DNA of 64,000 nt, from the NCBI GenBank assembly GCA_035345875.1, contig DAORDH010000014.1:1-64000 (forward strand), in the 5' to 3' direction. Both the position numbers and the translations under genes were made by a program. This document shows, in pieces, positions 27,105 through 36,407 of this stretch (positions are counted from its first letter, which is position 1; each line of letters begins with the position of its first letter). The notes under the pieces are model-generated. The model made no database searches and was not told the DNA's origin. It saw nothing but the letters and a program-made list of their open reading frames with translations. The DNA is from UBA2033 sp035345875. GTDB taxonomy: Bacteria; Spirochaetota; Leptospiria; Leptospirales; Leptospiraceae.

Positions 27105-29720
27105 ATGAAAAAGAAATTATTTATATCAATATTAATGTCTATTAGTGTATTTCAATTTTCATGTGAATACATAAGACAATCAAAAGAAAAGCCAAGTGCA
27201 TTAAGTCGGTTAATGGTCTCTTATCCTCCAAAGCCTAGAGACCCTGGTTTATACATTTCAGGAACAATACTCGATAGCACAGGAAAGGCAATACCAAATG
27301 CAACAGTTCAGATTTTAGGAAGAGGAGAAAGCTCGGTTTCCATTTTACCTCCAGCGAGTGTTAGAACGATTGGAAGACCTGCATTGCCTCCACCCTCAAC
27401 AAATCCAAATGGCTTTACTACTTTGTCTGCTGTTCTCAGTGATAAGGTGGGTTGGGGTTCGACAGCTACTAGTTGTCCGTCATCCGCAACAGCAGCAGCT
27501 TATACTACACAAGGACAACTAACAAGTGTTAGCTTTAATGGAACTCCAGGTGGTTGCATCTTAGGATTTAACAATACAACTGGAGCAGTAAATAGCACTG
27601 TTTCAAACAGTGCGCCTAATTGTAGTGCACCCACAGGTGCAGGTGGTCTGGTAGGTAGCAATGGAGTCGGTGCTTGTAATTTTTTTGGCTCCACAAATTC
27701 TATTCCAAATGGTTATTATTTTGATAATTCACAGGGAGCTTCTGCAACTGCGATTGATGGAAGTGCTTGCCCTGGCACTAACTTTGACAGAACTGCGACT
27801 AACAACGGTAATGCGACAGGATGTCCTGCTACTTTTATTGCACCTCATAGTGAATTGTCTGCTGCTAATCTTTCTTCCGGAAATCTATCTAAAGGAGCAC
27901 AGTATGTTTTACAAACTTGTGGTAGAACGGTAGTAGATGCTGTGAATAGTTTCGGAACTACTGCGCCACTTAGCACGAATCCTGATTCATTTACAGGGTT
28001 TGGTCAAAATGTGAGGGTATATTGTGATACTTCTACTCTTTCGAGTGCTGCAACATCTGTTGGTATTTCAAATACAGTAGTCCCTAGAAATACAGTGGTT
28101 GCTTCCTTTACAACGGACGCAACAGGTTCTTTTAATGGTATTAAATTTACTGTTCCAAATGTTGGAAATACATATGATATAAAAGTGACAACATCTGCTG
28201 GAAGAGTTTTAAAGACAAGAAGACTTAAGATTAATAATAATGGAGTGTCTAACGTTTTACAACCTGTTACAGAAGCTATTTCAAGAGCACTTTTAGAATC
28301 AAGCACTGGTAAGGATATTACTAGCACAGAGAGTAGTTGGAGTAATATTGCTGCATCGCAAGTAGATGGAACGTCAAGTCCTTCTAGTGTTCCGAGTGGG
28401 AGTTATGACTTTATTCCAACCAATATTTCCATTGAAATTGCTGTTCCTAGGAATTACATAGGAATTCTTTCTGGAACTATAACGTCTGACGTTGTTTGGA
28501 CGAGAACAGATGGACAATACTATCTTAATGGAACAGTAATCGTTCCTTCAGGTAGAACAATCACAATAGGACCAGGAGTTACGGTTATTGGTTCTGCATC
28601 TCCTGGTGGGGCTTTATTAATCAAACCAGGTGGAAAGATTTTTGTGAATGGAACAGCGAATGCACCGGTGGTATTTACATCTGAAAAATCAGCAGGATCG
28701 AGAGCTCCCGCAGATTGGCAGGGAATTATTATTCAAGGAAATGGAGTTCAAACATTTGGAGGAGCTGGTAGTAGTGCGATAGGCGAAGGAGACGTCGGTA
28801 ATTATGGTGGAAGCAATAACTCAGATTCCTCTGGATCAATCAATTATCTGAGAGTAGAATTTGCTGGCGCTCCGTTTTCTCCAGGAAATGAGAGAAATTG
28901 TATTTCCTTGATGGCTGTTGGATCAGGAACTTCCCTTAATTATGTTCAGTGTCATCGTGGATTTGATGATGGGTTTGAACAATGGGGAGGAGCGTTTAAT
29001 GCTCGTTATCTTATTTCAACCGGAAATAGGGATGATCAGTTTGATTTTGCTGATGGTTTTATTGGAACTTACCAATTTGCGATTGGGCAAATTTATGCCT
29101 CTACAGCGCCAACAAATGATGATATTACTAGATGTATAGAGGGAGATGGAAACTCCGCTTTGTCCTGCACGTCAAGCGCAAGAAACGGAGGAGATTGCTC
29201 TGATCCATACTTTGCAAATGTGACTTGTGTTGGAGCTGGCGGTTCTACAGGCGGAAATGGAGCACTTGGTGGTCCTGTAACAAATCATGGAGATGCGATC
29301 TTTGTAAGAAGAGCGACTCCGACCTTTCAATTGGGAGATTATACAAATATACTTGTAGATAATTATGGAAACAATAAAGCTGTTGGTTGTAGAACTGATT
29401 CTAGAACAGTTGATGCAAGGATTACAAATCTTTTTTATACAAGATCTGCGACAAGTGATTGTCCTACTCCGGTAACGAATCTTGCTACTCCGTCAGCCGG
29501 AATATCTACGCAAGTAGTTACAACAATATCAGAGACAAGTCCTGATTTTACACCATTGGCTACATCGACACCAACGATATCTGCAACAGATACAATTACT
29601 GTAACGAATTTCACAAATACTTCTGGCGCTTCTGGTTTTAGAAGTGCTGCATACTATGGTGCTGTGAGAGATGCAAACGATACATGGTGGAAAGGCTGGA
29701 CTAGTTTTTCTCAAAATTAA
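27105..29720 (+). CDS. Large lipoprotein with CarboxypepD_reg and beta-helix-like region
   Basis: 871 residues from the ATG at 27105, chosen because an AGGAG lies 10 bases upstream and the first residues form a signal peptide with lipobox FQFSC (Cys20). The open frame extends 34 codons upstream into the receptor gene, without a signal. Residues about 48-75 match a carboxypeptidase-regulatory motif (ISGTILDSTGKAIPNATVQI). A Ser/Gly/Asn-rich middle with many Cys follows. About 490-700 look like a right-handed beta-helix (TIGPGVTVIG, LLIKPGGKIFVNG, DWQGIIIQGNG). The receptor lies just upstream, so it is likely an exposed partner that captures ligand (inference). The Cys pairs suggest disulphides. 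Confidence 0.8.
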   Translation: MKKKLFISILMSISVFQFSCEYIRQSKEKPSALSRLMVSYPPKPRDPGLYISGTILDSTGKAIPNATVQILGRGESSVSILPPASVRTIGRPALPPPSTNPNGFTTLSAVLSDKVGWGSTATSCPSSATAAAYTTQGQLTSVSFNGTPGGCILGFNNTTGAVNSTVSNSAPNCSAPTGAGGLVGSNGVGACNFFGSTNSIPNGYYFDNSQGASATAIDGSACPGTNFDRTATNNGNATGCPATFIAPHSELSAANLSSGNLSKGAQYVLQTCGRTVVDAVNSFGTTAPLSTNPDSFTGFGQNVRVYCDTSTLSSAATSVGISNTVVPRNTVVASFTTDATGSFNGIKFTVPNVGNTYDIKVTTSAGRVLKTRRLKINNNGVSNVLQPVTEAISRALLESSTGKDITSTESSWSNIAASQVDGTSSPSSVPSGSYDFIPTNISIEIAVPRNYIGILSGTITSDVVWTRTDGQYYLNGTVIVPSGRTITIGPGVTVIGSASPGGALLIKPGGKIFVNGTANAPVVFTSEKSAGSRAPADWQGIIIQGNGVQTFGGAGSSAIGEGDVGNYGGSNNSDSSGSINYLRVEFAGAPFSPGNERNCISLMAVGSGTSLNYVQCHRGFDDGFEQWGGAFNARYLISTGNRDDQFDFADGFIGTYQFAIGQIYASTAPTNDDITRCIEGDGNSALSCTSSARNGGDCSDPYFANVTCVGAGGSTGGNGALGGPVTNHGDAIFVRRATPTFQLGDYTNILVDNYGNNKAVGCRTDSRTVDARITNLFYTRSATSDCPTPVTNLATPSAGISTQVVTTISETSPDFTPLATSTPTISATDTITVTNFTNTSGASGFRSAAYYGAVRDANDTWWKGWTSFSQN

Positions 29721-29732
29721 AAATTGAATTCT

Positions 29733-29771
29733 TGCGGTAGTTTCTAATGATCCATTTAAGGAACTGCCGCA
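29733..29771 (+). terminator. Probable terminator hairpin after the receptor operon
   Basis: TGCGGTAGTT pairs with AACTGCCGCA (10 base pairs, one G-T) across a 19-base loop, 13 bases behind the stop codon. The following TCTTTCT is only a weak U-tract, so efficiency is uncertain. Confidence 0.5.
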
Positions 29772-29814
29772 TCTTTCTAAATCTGAAGAAATTTCTTAAT
29801 ATCAAAATAATTTT

Positions 29815-30309
29815 ATGAAAAAACTATACTTGCTTATGAATCTAGTTTGGTTTAGTTGCTTAAATACAAACTATAACTTGGAAAATTTGAAGACAACAAA
29901 AGAGGAACTCTTTAAAGAAGCTGTTTTTTATGCGACTAGAAATGATTCCAAATCGATGGACAAAATTATTTTAAATCGTAAAGAGCATAATGAATTTTTT
30001 TGGAAGCATGTGGGAGAAAGATTTACATCAGATCCTGGAATGACTCCTGATTTAGCTTACGACCATATGAGTCTCGAAACAAGAATCGCTTGGAGAGAGC
30101 TAATTAGAGATTTAAATGGAAAGAATCTTGAATTTAGCAAGGTGGAATGCACAGCTCCCTCTGAAGTATATGGACCTTTCACTTTAATTCGAGGTTGTAT
30201 TTCTTATTTTAGGAATCTAGATACAGATGAGATGATTCAAATTAAAAAGATCCGAAATATTATTCAATACAATGGCAAAGTAAAGATATATAATTTAAAA
30301 AGAGATTAG
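29815..30309 (+). CDS. Hypothetical lipoprotein-like protein
   Basis: 164 residues, family not recognised. The N-terminus MKKLYLLMNLVWFSC resembles a short lipoprotein signal (Cys15). The body is hydrophilic with Lys, Asn and Glu, and has two further Cys near residues 118 and 132 that could pair. It lies 94 bases behind the receptor/lipoprotein pair, past a hairpin, and its end overlaps by four bases the stop codon region of the converging acr3 gene. Coding is likely from the signal and the length; nothing more can be said of its job. Confidence 0.6.
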   Translation: MKKLYLLMNLVWFSCLNTNYNLENLKTTKEELFKEAVFYATRNDSKSMDKIILNRKEHNEFFWKHVGERFTSDPGMTPDLAYDHMSLETRIAWRELIRDLNGKNLEFSKVECTAPSEVYGPFTLIRGCISYFRNLDTDEMIQIKKIRNIIQYNGKVKIYNLKRD

Positions 30310-31316
30310 AATCTCCATCGATTTGCCATCTTAACGAGTGTTAGCATCACGGGCACTTCGATCAGAACACCTACGACAGTCGCAAGAGCTGCTCCAGAAT
30401 TTACTCCAAAAAGAGCGATTGCCACAGCTACAGAGAGTTCAAAAAAATTACTAGCTCCAATCATTGATGCTGGCGCACAAACATTATGTGGCAAATTCAA
30501 TTTTTTACCCATAGCCCAAGAAATTCCGAATATAAAATATGTTTGAATCGTTAGTGGAATAGCGATTAGCAAAATATCAAAAGGATTTTTTAATATAATA
30601 CTTCCTTGAAATGCGAAGAGTAGAACCAAAGTAGCAAGAAGTGCTAAAATAGAAACAGGTTTTAAAGTATTCAGAAATTTAGTTTCGAACCAGTCTTTGC
30701 CATAAGCATTTATGATATATTTTCTGGAGACGTAACCAGCGGACAAAGGTATTACAACAAAGATAACTACTGAATAAATTAATGTATTATAAGGAATTGA
30801 AATATTTGAAATGCCAAGTAAGAATCCTACTATCGGAATAAAGGCAAATAGAATTACCAAATCATTGATTGAGACTTGCACGAGAGTGTAAAGAGGATCA
30901 CCCTTTGTTAGATAAGACCAGACAAAAACCATTGCAGTGCAAGGTGCTGCACCAAGTAAAATCGCTCCTGCCAAATACTCATTTGCTCTGTCAGCTGGAA
31001 GGAAGGTGGAAAATAAATTTAAAAAAAAGATCCAACCAAATAAAGCCATTGTGAAAGGTTTGATAAGCCAATTCACAACCAGTGTAAGAATAAGTCCTTT
31101 TGGATTTTTTCCGACATCCTTGATCGATGAGAAATCAATCTGAACCATCATGGGATAAATCATTAACCATACTAAAACAGCAATCGGAATATTTACTTCA
31201 AACAAACTCATATTTGTTAGTTTACTTACCCAATCTCCAGCTATTTGACCTAGTAATACTCCAAAGATAATACAAAGTATTACCCAAATTGTTAAGAATC
31301 TTTCAAAAAAGCTCAT
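30306..31316 (-). CDS. acr3: Arsenite efflux transporter, ACR3 family
   Basis: 336 residues with about ten transmembrane helices. The family signatures are clear: PIAVLVWLMIYPMMVQIDF near 46-64, PKGLILTLVVNWLIKPF near 73-89, and the essential conserved Cys126 in LGAAPCTAMVFVWS, which takes part in As(III) translocation. It is an arsenite/H+ antiporter of the inner membrane. Its ATG overlaps the stop of arsC by four bases (31313-31316). Together with arsC and arsR it forms a complete minimal ars operon. Confidence 0.95.
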   Translation of the reverse strand: MSFFERFLTIWVILCIIFGVLLGQIAGDWVSKLTNMSLFEVNIPIAVLVWLMIYPMMVQIDFSSIKDVGKNPKGLILTLVVNWLIKPFTMALFGWIFFLNLFSTFLPADRANEYLAGAILLGAAPCTAMVFVWSYLTKGDPLYTLVQVSINDLVILFAFIPIVGFLLGISNISIPYNTLIYSVVIFVVIPLSAGYVSRKYIINAYGKDWFETKFLNTLKPVSILALLATLVLLFAFQGSIILKNPFDILLIAIPLTIQTYFIFGISWAMGKKLNLPHNVCAPASMIGASNFFELSVAVAIALFGVNSGAALATVVGVLIEVPVMLTLVKMANRWRF

Positions 31317-31726
31317 TCAATTTCCTTAATAAAATTTTTACAATAATCACGTATTTCATCACGCGTCATACGAAAAGCATTTGCAATTTCTTCCTCTGTC
31401 CCTATTACTTTTGATGGATCAACAAAGTTGTGATGCAGTCTCAATGCGTTAGTTGGGAAATAAGGACAGTTTTCTTTTGCGTGGTCACAAACTGTTAAGA
31501 TAAAATCAAAATCAATATCTTTGTATTCATTGATATGATTCGAAGTGTGATTTGATATATCGATTCCAACTTCCTTCATAAATTGAATTGCTTTTGGATT
31601 GACTCCATGTGTCTCGATACCTGCGCTATAGATTACTGCTTTATTATTAGCAAAGTGTCTAAGCCAACCTTCTGCCATTTGAGATCTACAACTGTTTCCT
31701 GTGCACAATACTAGAATTTTCTTCAT
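31313..31726 (-). CDS. arsC: Arsenate reductase, thioredoxin-coupled (LMW-PTPase fold)
   Basis: 137 residues. The P-loop CTGNSCRS gives the CX5R active site (Cys8, Arg14), and the redox pair Cys80 and Cys87 lies in VCDHAKENCPYFP, as in the S. aureus/B. subtilis ArsC type that recycles through thioredoxin. It reduces arsenate to arsenite for export by Acr3. The ATG has a GGAG ribosome site. It overlaps acr3 downstream, and arsR lies 117 bases upstream. Confidence 0.95.
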   Translation of the reverse strand: MKKILVLCTGNSCRSQMAEGWLRHFANNKAVIYSAGIETHGVNPKAIQFMKEVGIDISNHTSNHINEYKDIDFDFILTVCDHAKENCPYFPTNALRLHHNFVDPSKVIGTEEEIANAFRMTRDEIRDYCKNFIKEIE

Positions 31727-31843
31727 ATTCTCTCCTGGTATTTTTAATGTTAAACTTGCTATAATTTAGAAGCCGATTCATAAGTAACATATGCGAAAGC
31801 CTTTTTAAACTTGACTTATTTCTGAATTTATTGAAATGAACAT

Positions 31844-32182
31844 CTAACAGCAATAATCCTTGTTTTTGAATGTATATAACTCTTGGAATAGTTTATTTAT
31901 CTCTTTTTCGAATTCTTCTACTTTCTTCCAATTGATGCAATAACAGGATTTGACTCCTTCTACTTCTCCTTTGATAAGACCGATTTCTTTTAATTCTTTT
32001 AAGTGCTGAGATACAGTTGACTGTGCCAATGGCAAAACTTCTACTATTTCTCCACAGATGCATTCTTGTTTTTGTGCAATTGTTTTGAGTATGGATATCC
32101 GCGCCGGGTGAGAAATTGATTTTGCTAATTCAGAAAGATTTTGAATTTTTTCTTTAAATTCAGATTTCTTATTTTGTGCCAT
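31844..32182 (-). CDS. arsR: ArsR/SmtB-family arsenic-responsive repressor
   Basis: 112 residues, winged-helix. The recognition helix is LAQSTVSQHLKELKEIGLI (about 52-70). The metalloid-sensing Cys pair Cys41-Cys43 sits in ECICGEIVEV, the position of the ELCVCDL motif in E. coli ArsR. Extra Cys80, Cys82 and a C-terminal Cys-Cys may form a second site. It should repress its own operon until As(III) or Sb(III) binds. A perfect dyad lies just upstream of its start (32188-32203). The 117-base gap to arsC contains no gene. Confidence 0.92.
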   Translation of the reverse strand: MAQNKKSEFKEKIQNLSELAKSISHPARISILKTIAQKQECICGEIVEVLPLAQSTVSQHLKELKEIGLIKGEVEGVKSCYCINWKKVEEFEKEINKLFQELYTFKNKDYCC

Positions 32183-32187
32183 AACTA

Positions 32188-32203
32188 ATCGTATATTTAC
32201 GAT
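32188..32203. promoter_or_regulatory. Probable ArsR operator
   Basis: ATCGTA-TATT-TACGAT, a perfect 6-4-6 dyad five bases upstream of the arsR start codon. Position and ATCG/CGAT-type arms fit an ArsR-family operator, so binding would block the ars promoter. Confidence 0.65.
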
Positions 32204-32723
32204 ATATATTTGTAAAGAAATTTTCTGAAAGTATTGGTATTTTAATTTAATTCAATAACTCTCCTAATACAAAATTTATAAAATTAGAAGCAAACGATGA
32301 GTGGAAAAGCGTTGTGCTTCCTCTCTTTTACTCTGCTCAAACCTATTGTCATTTTATAATGACAATAGAAGCAAACCTAGTTTTAACGCTCAGTCATTGC
32401 TTTTTATATTAGGGAGGGAATGGAAGGTGAGTGAGTAATTTAAATAGAAGATTTTTGTTATTTCAAAATCATACTTTAGAACTTATGAAATTTAAACTTA
32501 AACTGAAAGCTGTTACTAGATGAATTTCTATGATGCTTTTAGTGATATAATCGTATTTGACAGCATGCCTTTTTATGAATTTATGGAAAGTAATTCGCTT
32601 AGACCTACGCGATAGCGATTGAAGAGCGTGCCATGCACGCCTGAAAGCGCGGTCGAAATCCTTTTGAACACTAAAGTGATTTCGAATCGCCCAAACCTTC
32701 TCGTTGTCTAGGCTCAAAAGGAA
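32204..32723. other. Intergenic region between ars operon and gcvP
   Basis: Contains a perfect hairpin at 32343-32368 and, at about 32576-32700, an island richer in G+C than anything nearby, with GCGTGC-ATGCACGC type symmetry. An 82-codon minus-strand frame covers the island, but its composition (Arg-rich, then Leu/Ser) is not convincing. No glycine riboswitch aptamer pair was recognised ahead of gcvP. Confidence 0.45.
32343..32368. repeat. Perfect 26-base inverted repeat
   Basis: CTATTGTCATT, loop TTAT, AATGACAATAG: an exact 11-base stem. No T-run follows, and no gene starts within 350 bases on the plus strand. It looks like an operator left without its gene, or a structured RNA element. 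Confidence 0.45.
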
Positions 32724-32729
32724 ATGAAA

Positions 32730-35630
32730 ATGACAATGATTTCTAGTTCGGTTGCTTCCGAAAAATCCTCTAACCCTCTAACTCCTGCGGATACGTTTTT
32801 AAAAAGACATGTTGGGTCTGACTCTAAAGAAGTAAAAGAGATGCTTGCAACTCTTGGATATGAGTCGTTAGACGCTATGATAAATACAGCTGTGCCTGCA
32901 AACATTCGTTTAAAAAATCCAATTCAAGTAACAGAAGCTAAGAGTGAGTATGAAGTATTACAAGAATTAAAAAGAATTTTTTCCAAAAATAAAATTTTTA
33001 AGAATTATATCGGGACTGGATTTAATGATTGTATTGTGCCTGCTGTGATTCAAAGAAATATTTTAGAAAATCCAGGTTGGTATACAGCCTATACTCCTTA
33101 TCAAGCAGAAATCGCTCAGGGTAGACTAGAAGCCTTACTTAATTTTCAAACCATGATTATGGATATGACAGGTCTTGAGATTGCAAATGCTTCTTTATTA
33201 GATGAATCCACAGCGGCGGCAGAGGCAATTACTCTTTGTCATGCGGTTAAGTCCGATGAAAATGGAGACTCAATTTTTATTTCCGATGAATGCCATCCTC
33301 AAACAATAGACGTTGTGCGAACGAGGGCTATACCAGTTGGGTTTAATGTAGTGGTTGGTGATTATAAAAAGTTCAAAGCAGATAAATCTTTCTTTGCTGT
33401 ATTAATCCAATACCCAGCAACCAATGGGAATGTCTATGATTATGAGGAATTGATCAAGCAAGCGCATGCAAATGGTGTATTAGTAGTAACAGCAGCGGAT
33501 TTAATGAGTCTTGCTATTTTAAAATCTCCCGGAGAATTAGGTGCTGACGTTGCAGTGGGAAGCACCCAGAGATTTGGACTTCCTCTTGGATTTGGAGGAC
33601 CTCATGCAGGATACCTTGCTACTAAAGAAGAATACAAGCGAAGTCTTCCGGGTCGTCTCATTGGCGTTTCTAAAGATTCTCAAGGTGCTCCGGCAATGCG
33701 TCTATCGCTTCAGACAAGAGAACAACACATTCGAAGAGACAAGGCAACTAGTAATATTTGCACGGCTCAAGTTTTACTCGCCGTTCTATCTTCTATGTAT
33801 GCTGTTTATCATGGACCAGAAGGAATCAGACACATCGCAACTCGGATTCATCTTTTTACTTCAATACTTGCAAAGGGAATCGAATCACTTGGATTTAAAT
33901 TAAATTCAAAAGAATTTTTTGATACACTTTCGATTGCAGTAGATAAAACAAAGCAATCTGAAATTAGAAAAATTGCTGAGTCTAAAAATGTAAACTTGCG
34001 TTATGAAGAAAATTGGATTGGCATTTCTATTGATGAAACAGTTGGAAAAGAAGATATTCTTGTTTTACTTTCTATTTTTAATCAAGGCAATGCGGTTAAC
34101 GTTCATATTGCAGCGGATACAGTTGCTTATAATTTCTCTGAAAAGTTGGTAAGAAAAAGCGAGTATCTCACTCATCCGGTCTTTAATACCTATCACACAG
34201 AAACAAAACTTCTAAGATACATTCGAAAATTAGAATCAAGAGATGTAAGCCTAACTCATTCCATGATTCCGCTTGGATCTTGCACGATGAAGTTAAATGC
34301 ATCTACAGAAATGCTACCTCTTACATGGCCAGAAGTTTCTAAACTGCATCCTTTTGCGCCGATAGATCAAACGTTAGGTTATAGAGAAATGTTTTCTCAA
34401 TTAGAAAAATGGCTCTGTGAGATAACAGGATTTAAAGCAATTTCTCTTCAACCAAATGCTGGTTCTCAAGGAGAGTATGCAGGACTTCTTGCAATTCGAG
34501 ACTACCATCTTTCTAAGAATCAGGGGCATAGAACTGTTTGCCTCATTCCAACTTCTGCTCATGGGACAAATCCTGCTTCCGCTGTAATGGCTGGATTTAA
34601 AGTTGTTGTGACTGCTTGCGATGAAAATGGAAACATTGATGTTTCTGATCTAAAAGAAAAAGCTGAGAAGTATAAAAATGAACTAGGTGCTCTTATGATT
34701 ACCTACCCATCTACTCATGGAGTATTTGAGGCAACGATCAAAGAAATTTGTGAAATCATTCATACCAATGGCGGACAGGTTTATATGGATGGGGCGAATA
34801 TGAATGCACAAGTAGGACTCACAAGTCCAGGTGAAATTGGGGCGGATGTATGCCATTTGAATTTACATAAAACATTTTGTATTCCACATGGTGGTGGTGG
34901 TCCTGGTGTTGGTCCGATTGGGGTAGCTTCTCATTTAGTTCCATTTCTCCCGGGTCATGCGTTAGTAGAAAATGGATCCAAACGAGAAAGTAATTCTGTG
35001 ACAAGTGCTCCCTGGGGAAGTGCTAGTATTACAACGATTTCTTGGATCTACATTGCAATGCTTGGAGGCGAAGGATTAACTTATGCAACTAAGATGGCGA
35101 TTTTAAATGCAAACTATATTGCGAAGAGATTAGAGTCTTACTTTCCTGTGCTCTATCGAGGAAATAAAAATCTAGTTGCACATGAGTGTATAATCGATGT
35201 TAGACGCTTCAAAGCAACAGCAAAAATTGAAGTAGATGATATTGCAAAACGTTTGATAGACTTTGGCTTTCATGCACCTACTATGTCTTGGCCTGTCCCT
35301 GGAACTTTGATGATTGAACCAACAGAAAGTGAATCCAAAGAAGAGCTAGATCGATTCTGTGAAGCAATGATTCAAATTCATAGAGAGATAACTGATATCG
35401 AAAATAAGAAGTTAGACGAAATAGACAATCCTCTTAAAAACTCTCCACACACTGCCAAGATGGTAATGTCAGATAAATGGGATCATTTATATTCTAGAGA
35501 ATTGGCAGCCTATCCGCTTCCATATCTTAAAGAACATAAGTATTGGCCTGTTGTAGGTCGCGTTGACAACGTTTACGGAGATAGAAATCTGGTTTGCGCT
35601 TGTCTACCGATCGATAGTTACAACGAGTAA
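32730..35630 (+). CDS. gcvP: Glycine dehydrogenase (decarboxylating), P-protein
   Basis: 966 residues as called, the full-length fused P protein. It uses pyridoxal phosphate to decarboxylate glycine and pass the aminomethyl group to lipoyl-GcvH. Both homologous halves are present: PTPYQAEIAQGRLEALLNFQ-type motif early (YTPYQAEIAQG), PLGSCTMKLNA at the start of the second half, and the PLP lysine in HLNLHKTFCIPHGGGGPG near residue 714. ATGs occur at 32724, 32730 and 32736; the AGGA at 32719-32722 is 7 bases from 32730 but touches 32724, so 32730 was preferred. gcvT and gcvH, usually adjacent, are not in the window, so this gene stands alone. Confidence 0.95.
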   Translation: MTMISSSVASEKSSNPLTPADTFLKRHVGSDSKEVKEMLATLGYESLDAMINTAVPANIRLKNPIQVTEAKSEYEVLQELKRIFSKNKIFKNYIGTGFNDCIVPAVIQRNILENPGWYTAYTPYQAEIAQGRLEALLNFQTMIMDMTGLEIANASLLDESTAAAEAITLCHAVKSDENGDSIFISDECHPQTIDVVRTRAIPVGFNVVVGDYKKFKADKSFFAVLIQYPATNGNVYDYEELIKQAHANGVLVVTAADLMSLAILKSPGELGADVAVGSTQRFGLPLGFGGPHAGYLATKEEYKRSLPGRLIGVSKDSQGAPAMRLSLQTREQHIRRDKATSNICTAQVLLAVLSSMYAVYHGPEGIRHIATRIHLFTSILAKGIESLGFKLNSKEFFDTLSIAVDKTKQSEIRKIAESKNVNLRYEENWIGISIDETVGKEDILVLLSIFNQGNAVNVHIAADTVAYNFSEKLVRKSEYLTHPVFNTYHTETKLLRYIRKLESRDVSLTHSMIPLGSCTMKLNASTEMLPLTWPEVSKLHPFAPIDQTLGYREMFSQLEKWLCEITGFKAISLQPNAGSQGEYAGLLAIRDYHLSKNQGHRTVCLIPTSAHGTNPASAVMAGFKVVVTACDENGNIDVSDLKEKAEKYKNELGALMITYPSTHGVFEATIKEICEIIHTNGGQVYMDGANMNAQVGLTSPGEIGADVCHLNLHKTFCIPHGGGGPGVGPIGVASHLVPFLPGHALVENGSKRESNSVTSAPWGSASITTISWIYIAMLGGEGLTYATKMAILNANYIAKRLESYFPVLYRGNKNLVAHECIIDVRRFKATAKIEVDDIAKRLIDFGFHAPTMSWPVPGTLMIEPTESESKEELDRFCEAMIQIHREITDIENKKLDEIDNPLKNSPHTAKMVMSDKWDHLYSRELAAYPLPYLKEHKYWPVVGRVDNVYGDRNLVCACLPIDSYNE

Positions 35631-35737
35631 TTCTTGTTTTTTATATTTTACAGACTTAGATGATAAGTATGTAAAATGTAAAAATATGCCAAAAGCCAAT
35701 TGTGTATTTTGTGAATGGAAATTAGAAGGAGTGATAT

Positions 35738-36055
35738 TTATTTATCTTTCTCAGTTCTATCAACTCTTTCTAATAATTTTTTTGAATCACGGCTCTTATG
35801 CCAAATAGCGAATATTAAAATAATGGGTTCTTTTATGATGTATATAATCAGAAAAGGAAAAACTTTTAAACTTGCTTTGCGAAATTCTCTATAAAAAGTA
35901 GAATGAGAATTTGGTTTTTTAGACAATGCTTCGATTTTATCATAAACTTCTTCATAAAGTCTTAATCCAACTCCTTCTTGGTTTTTTTCATACCATTCAA
36001 CGGCTTGAACTAAATCTTTCTTAGCCTCTGGCTTTAACTTGTATTTTTCTCCCAA
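35738..36055 (-). CDS. RelE/ParE-family toxin
   Basis: 105 residues, the usual ParE size. The family pattern is clear: EAKKDLVQAVEWYEKNQEGVGLRLYEEV near 9-36, the YREFRKASLKVFPFLIIYII strand pair near 59-78, and IFAIWHKSRDSKK near 83-95. ParE members poison gyrase and RelE members cut ribosomal mRNA; lacking the catalytic set of RelE, this one reads more like ParE. Its start lies inside the end of the antitoxin gene (35-base overlap), the normal order for such pairs. Confidence 0.88.
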   Translation of the reverse strand: MGEKYKLKPEAKKDLVQAVEWYEKNQEGVGLRLYEEVYDKIEALSKKPNSHSTFYREFRKASLKVFPFLIIYIIKEPIILIFAIWHKSRDSKKLLERVDRTEKDK

Positions 36056-36284
36056 GTCTTTTCTCCAATTCTTTTTTTACATCTGCCATTGAATAACCTT
36101 CTTCAGGATTTTTTTCATGTGCCAAAAGTCTCGCATCTAGTTCAGATTTCATTTCGTTCGTTAGTTGCCATTCTTTCTTTTTTAGAGCGGGCTTTTTAAT
36201 AACTTTACAATTTAATCTATTTGCTAAACTTAAAAATAATTGATAATCACCATCATTCTGAATTTGTATCTCTAGAGTTTGCAT
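36021..36284 (-). CDS. Antitoxin of the RelE/ParE pair
   Basis: 87 residues. The N-terminal half (IQIQNDGDYQLFLSLANRLN) could form a small beta/alpha dimerisation unit. The C-terminal half ends in EEGYSMADVKKELEKRLGRK, the helix type with which antitoxins of this kind wrap their ParE partner. It precedes and overlaps the toxin gene by 35 bases, so it is made first. No classical ribbon-helix-helix or HTH is obvious, so autoregulation is uncertain. Confidence 0.78.
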   Translation of the reverse strand: MQTLEIQIQNDGDYQLFLSLANRLNCKVIKKPALKKKEWQLTNEMKSELDARLLAHEKNPEEGYSMADVKKELEKRLGRKIQVKARG

Positions 36285-36334
36285 TTTTATATTCCCCTCA
36301 CTATTTAGAATTTCATTTGAGTCAATGTCAATAG

Positions 36335-36406
36335 AAATTCTTTATTTCGAAAGAGAAATTTTTAGTTTTGCCAGATCTGGAGAAAGTTGTGGTGAATGAA
36401 CGTTAG
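36335..36406 (+). pseudogene. Orphan 3' end of an immunity-like gene
   Basis: Reads FISKEKFLVLPDLEKVVVNE-Arg-stop. This matches the last 21 residues of the intact gene at 36948 (FISKDKFLVLPDMEQVVVNR-Arg-stop) with about four changes. The frame is closed by TAG just upstream, so only the tail survives: a relic of a second copy of that gene. Confidence 0.7.
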
Positions 36407-36407
36407 C

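Noticed and set aside
32469..32717. 82-codon minus-strand frame in the G+C-rich island
   Set aside because: No ribosome site, no family, and its last third looks non-coding; kept only as a compositional oddity.
32204..32723. Glycine riboswitch upstream of gcvP
   Set aside because: I could not recognise the paired aptamer cores; a covariance search would be needed to exclude it fully.
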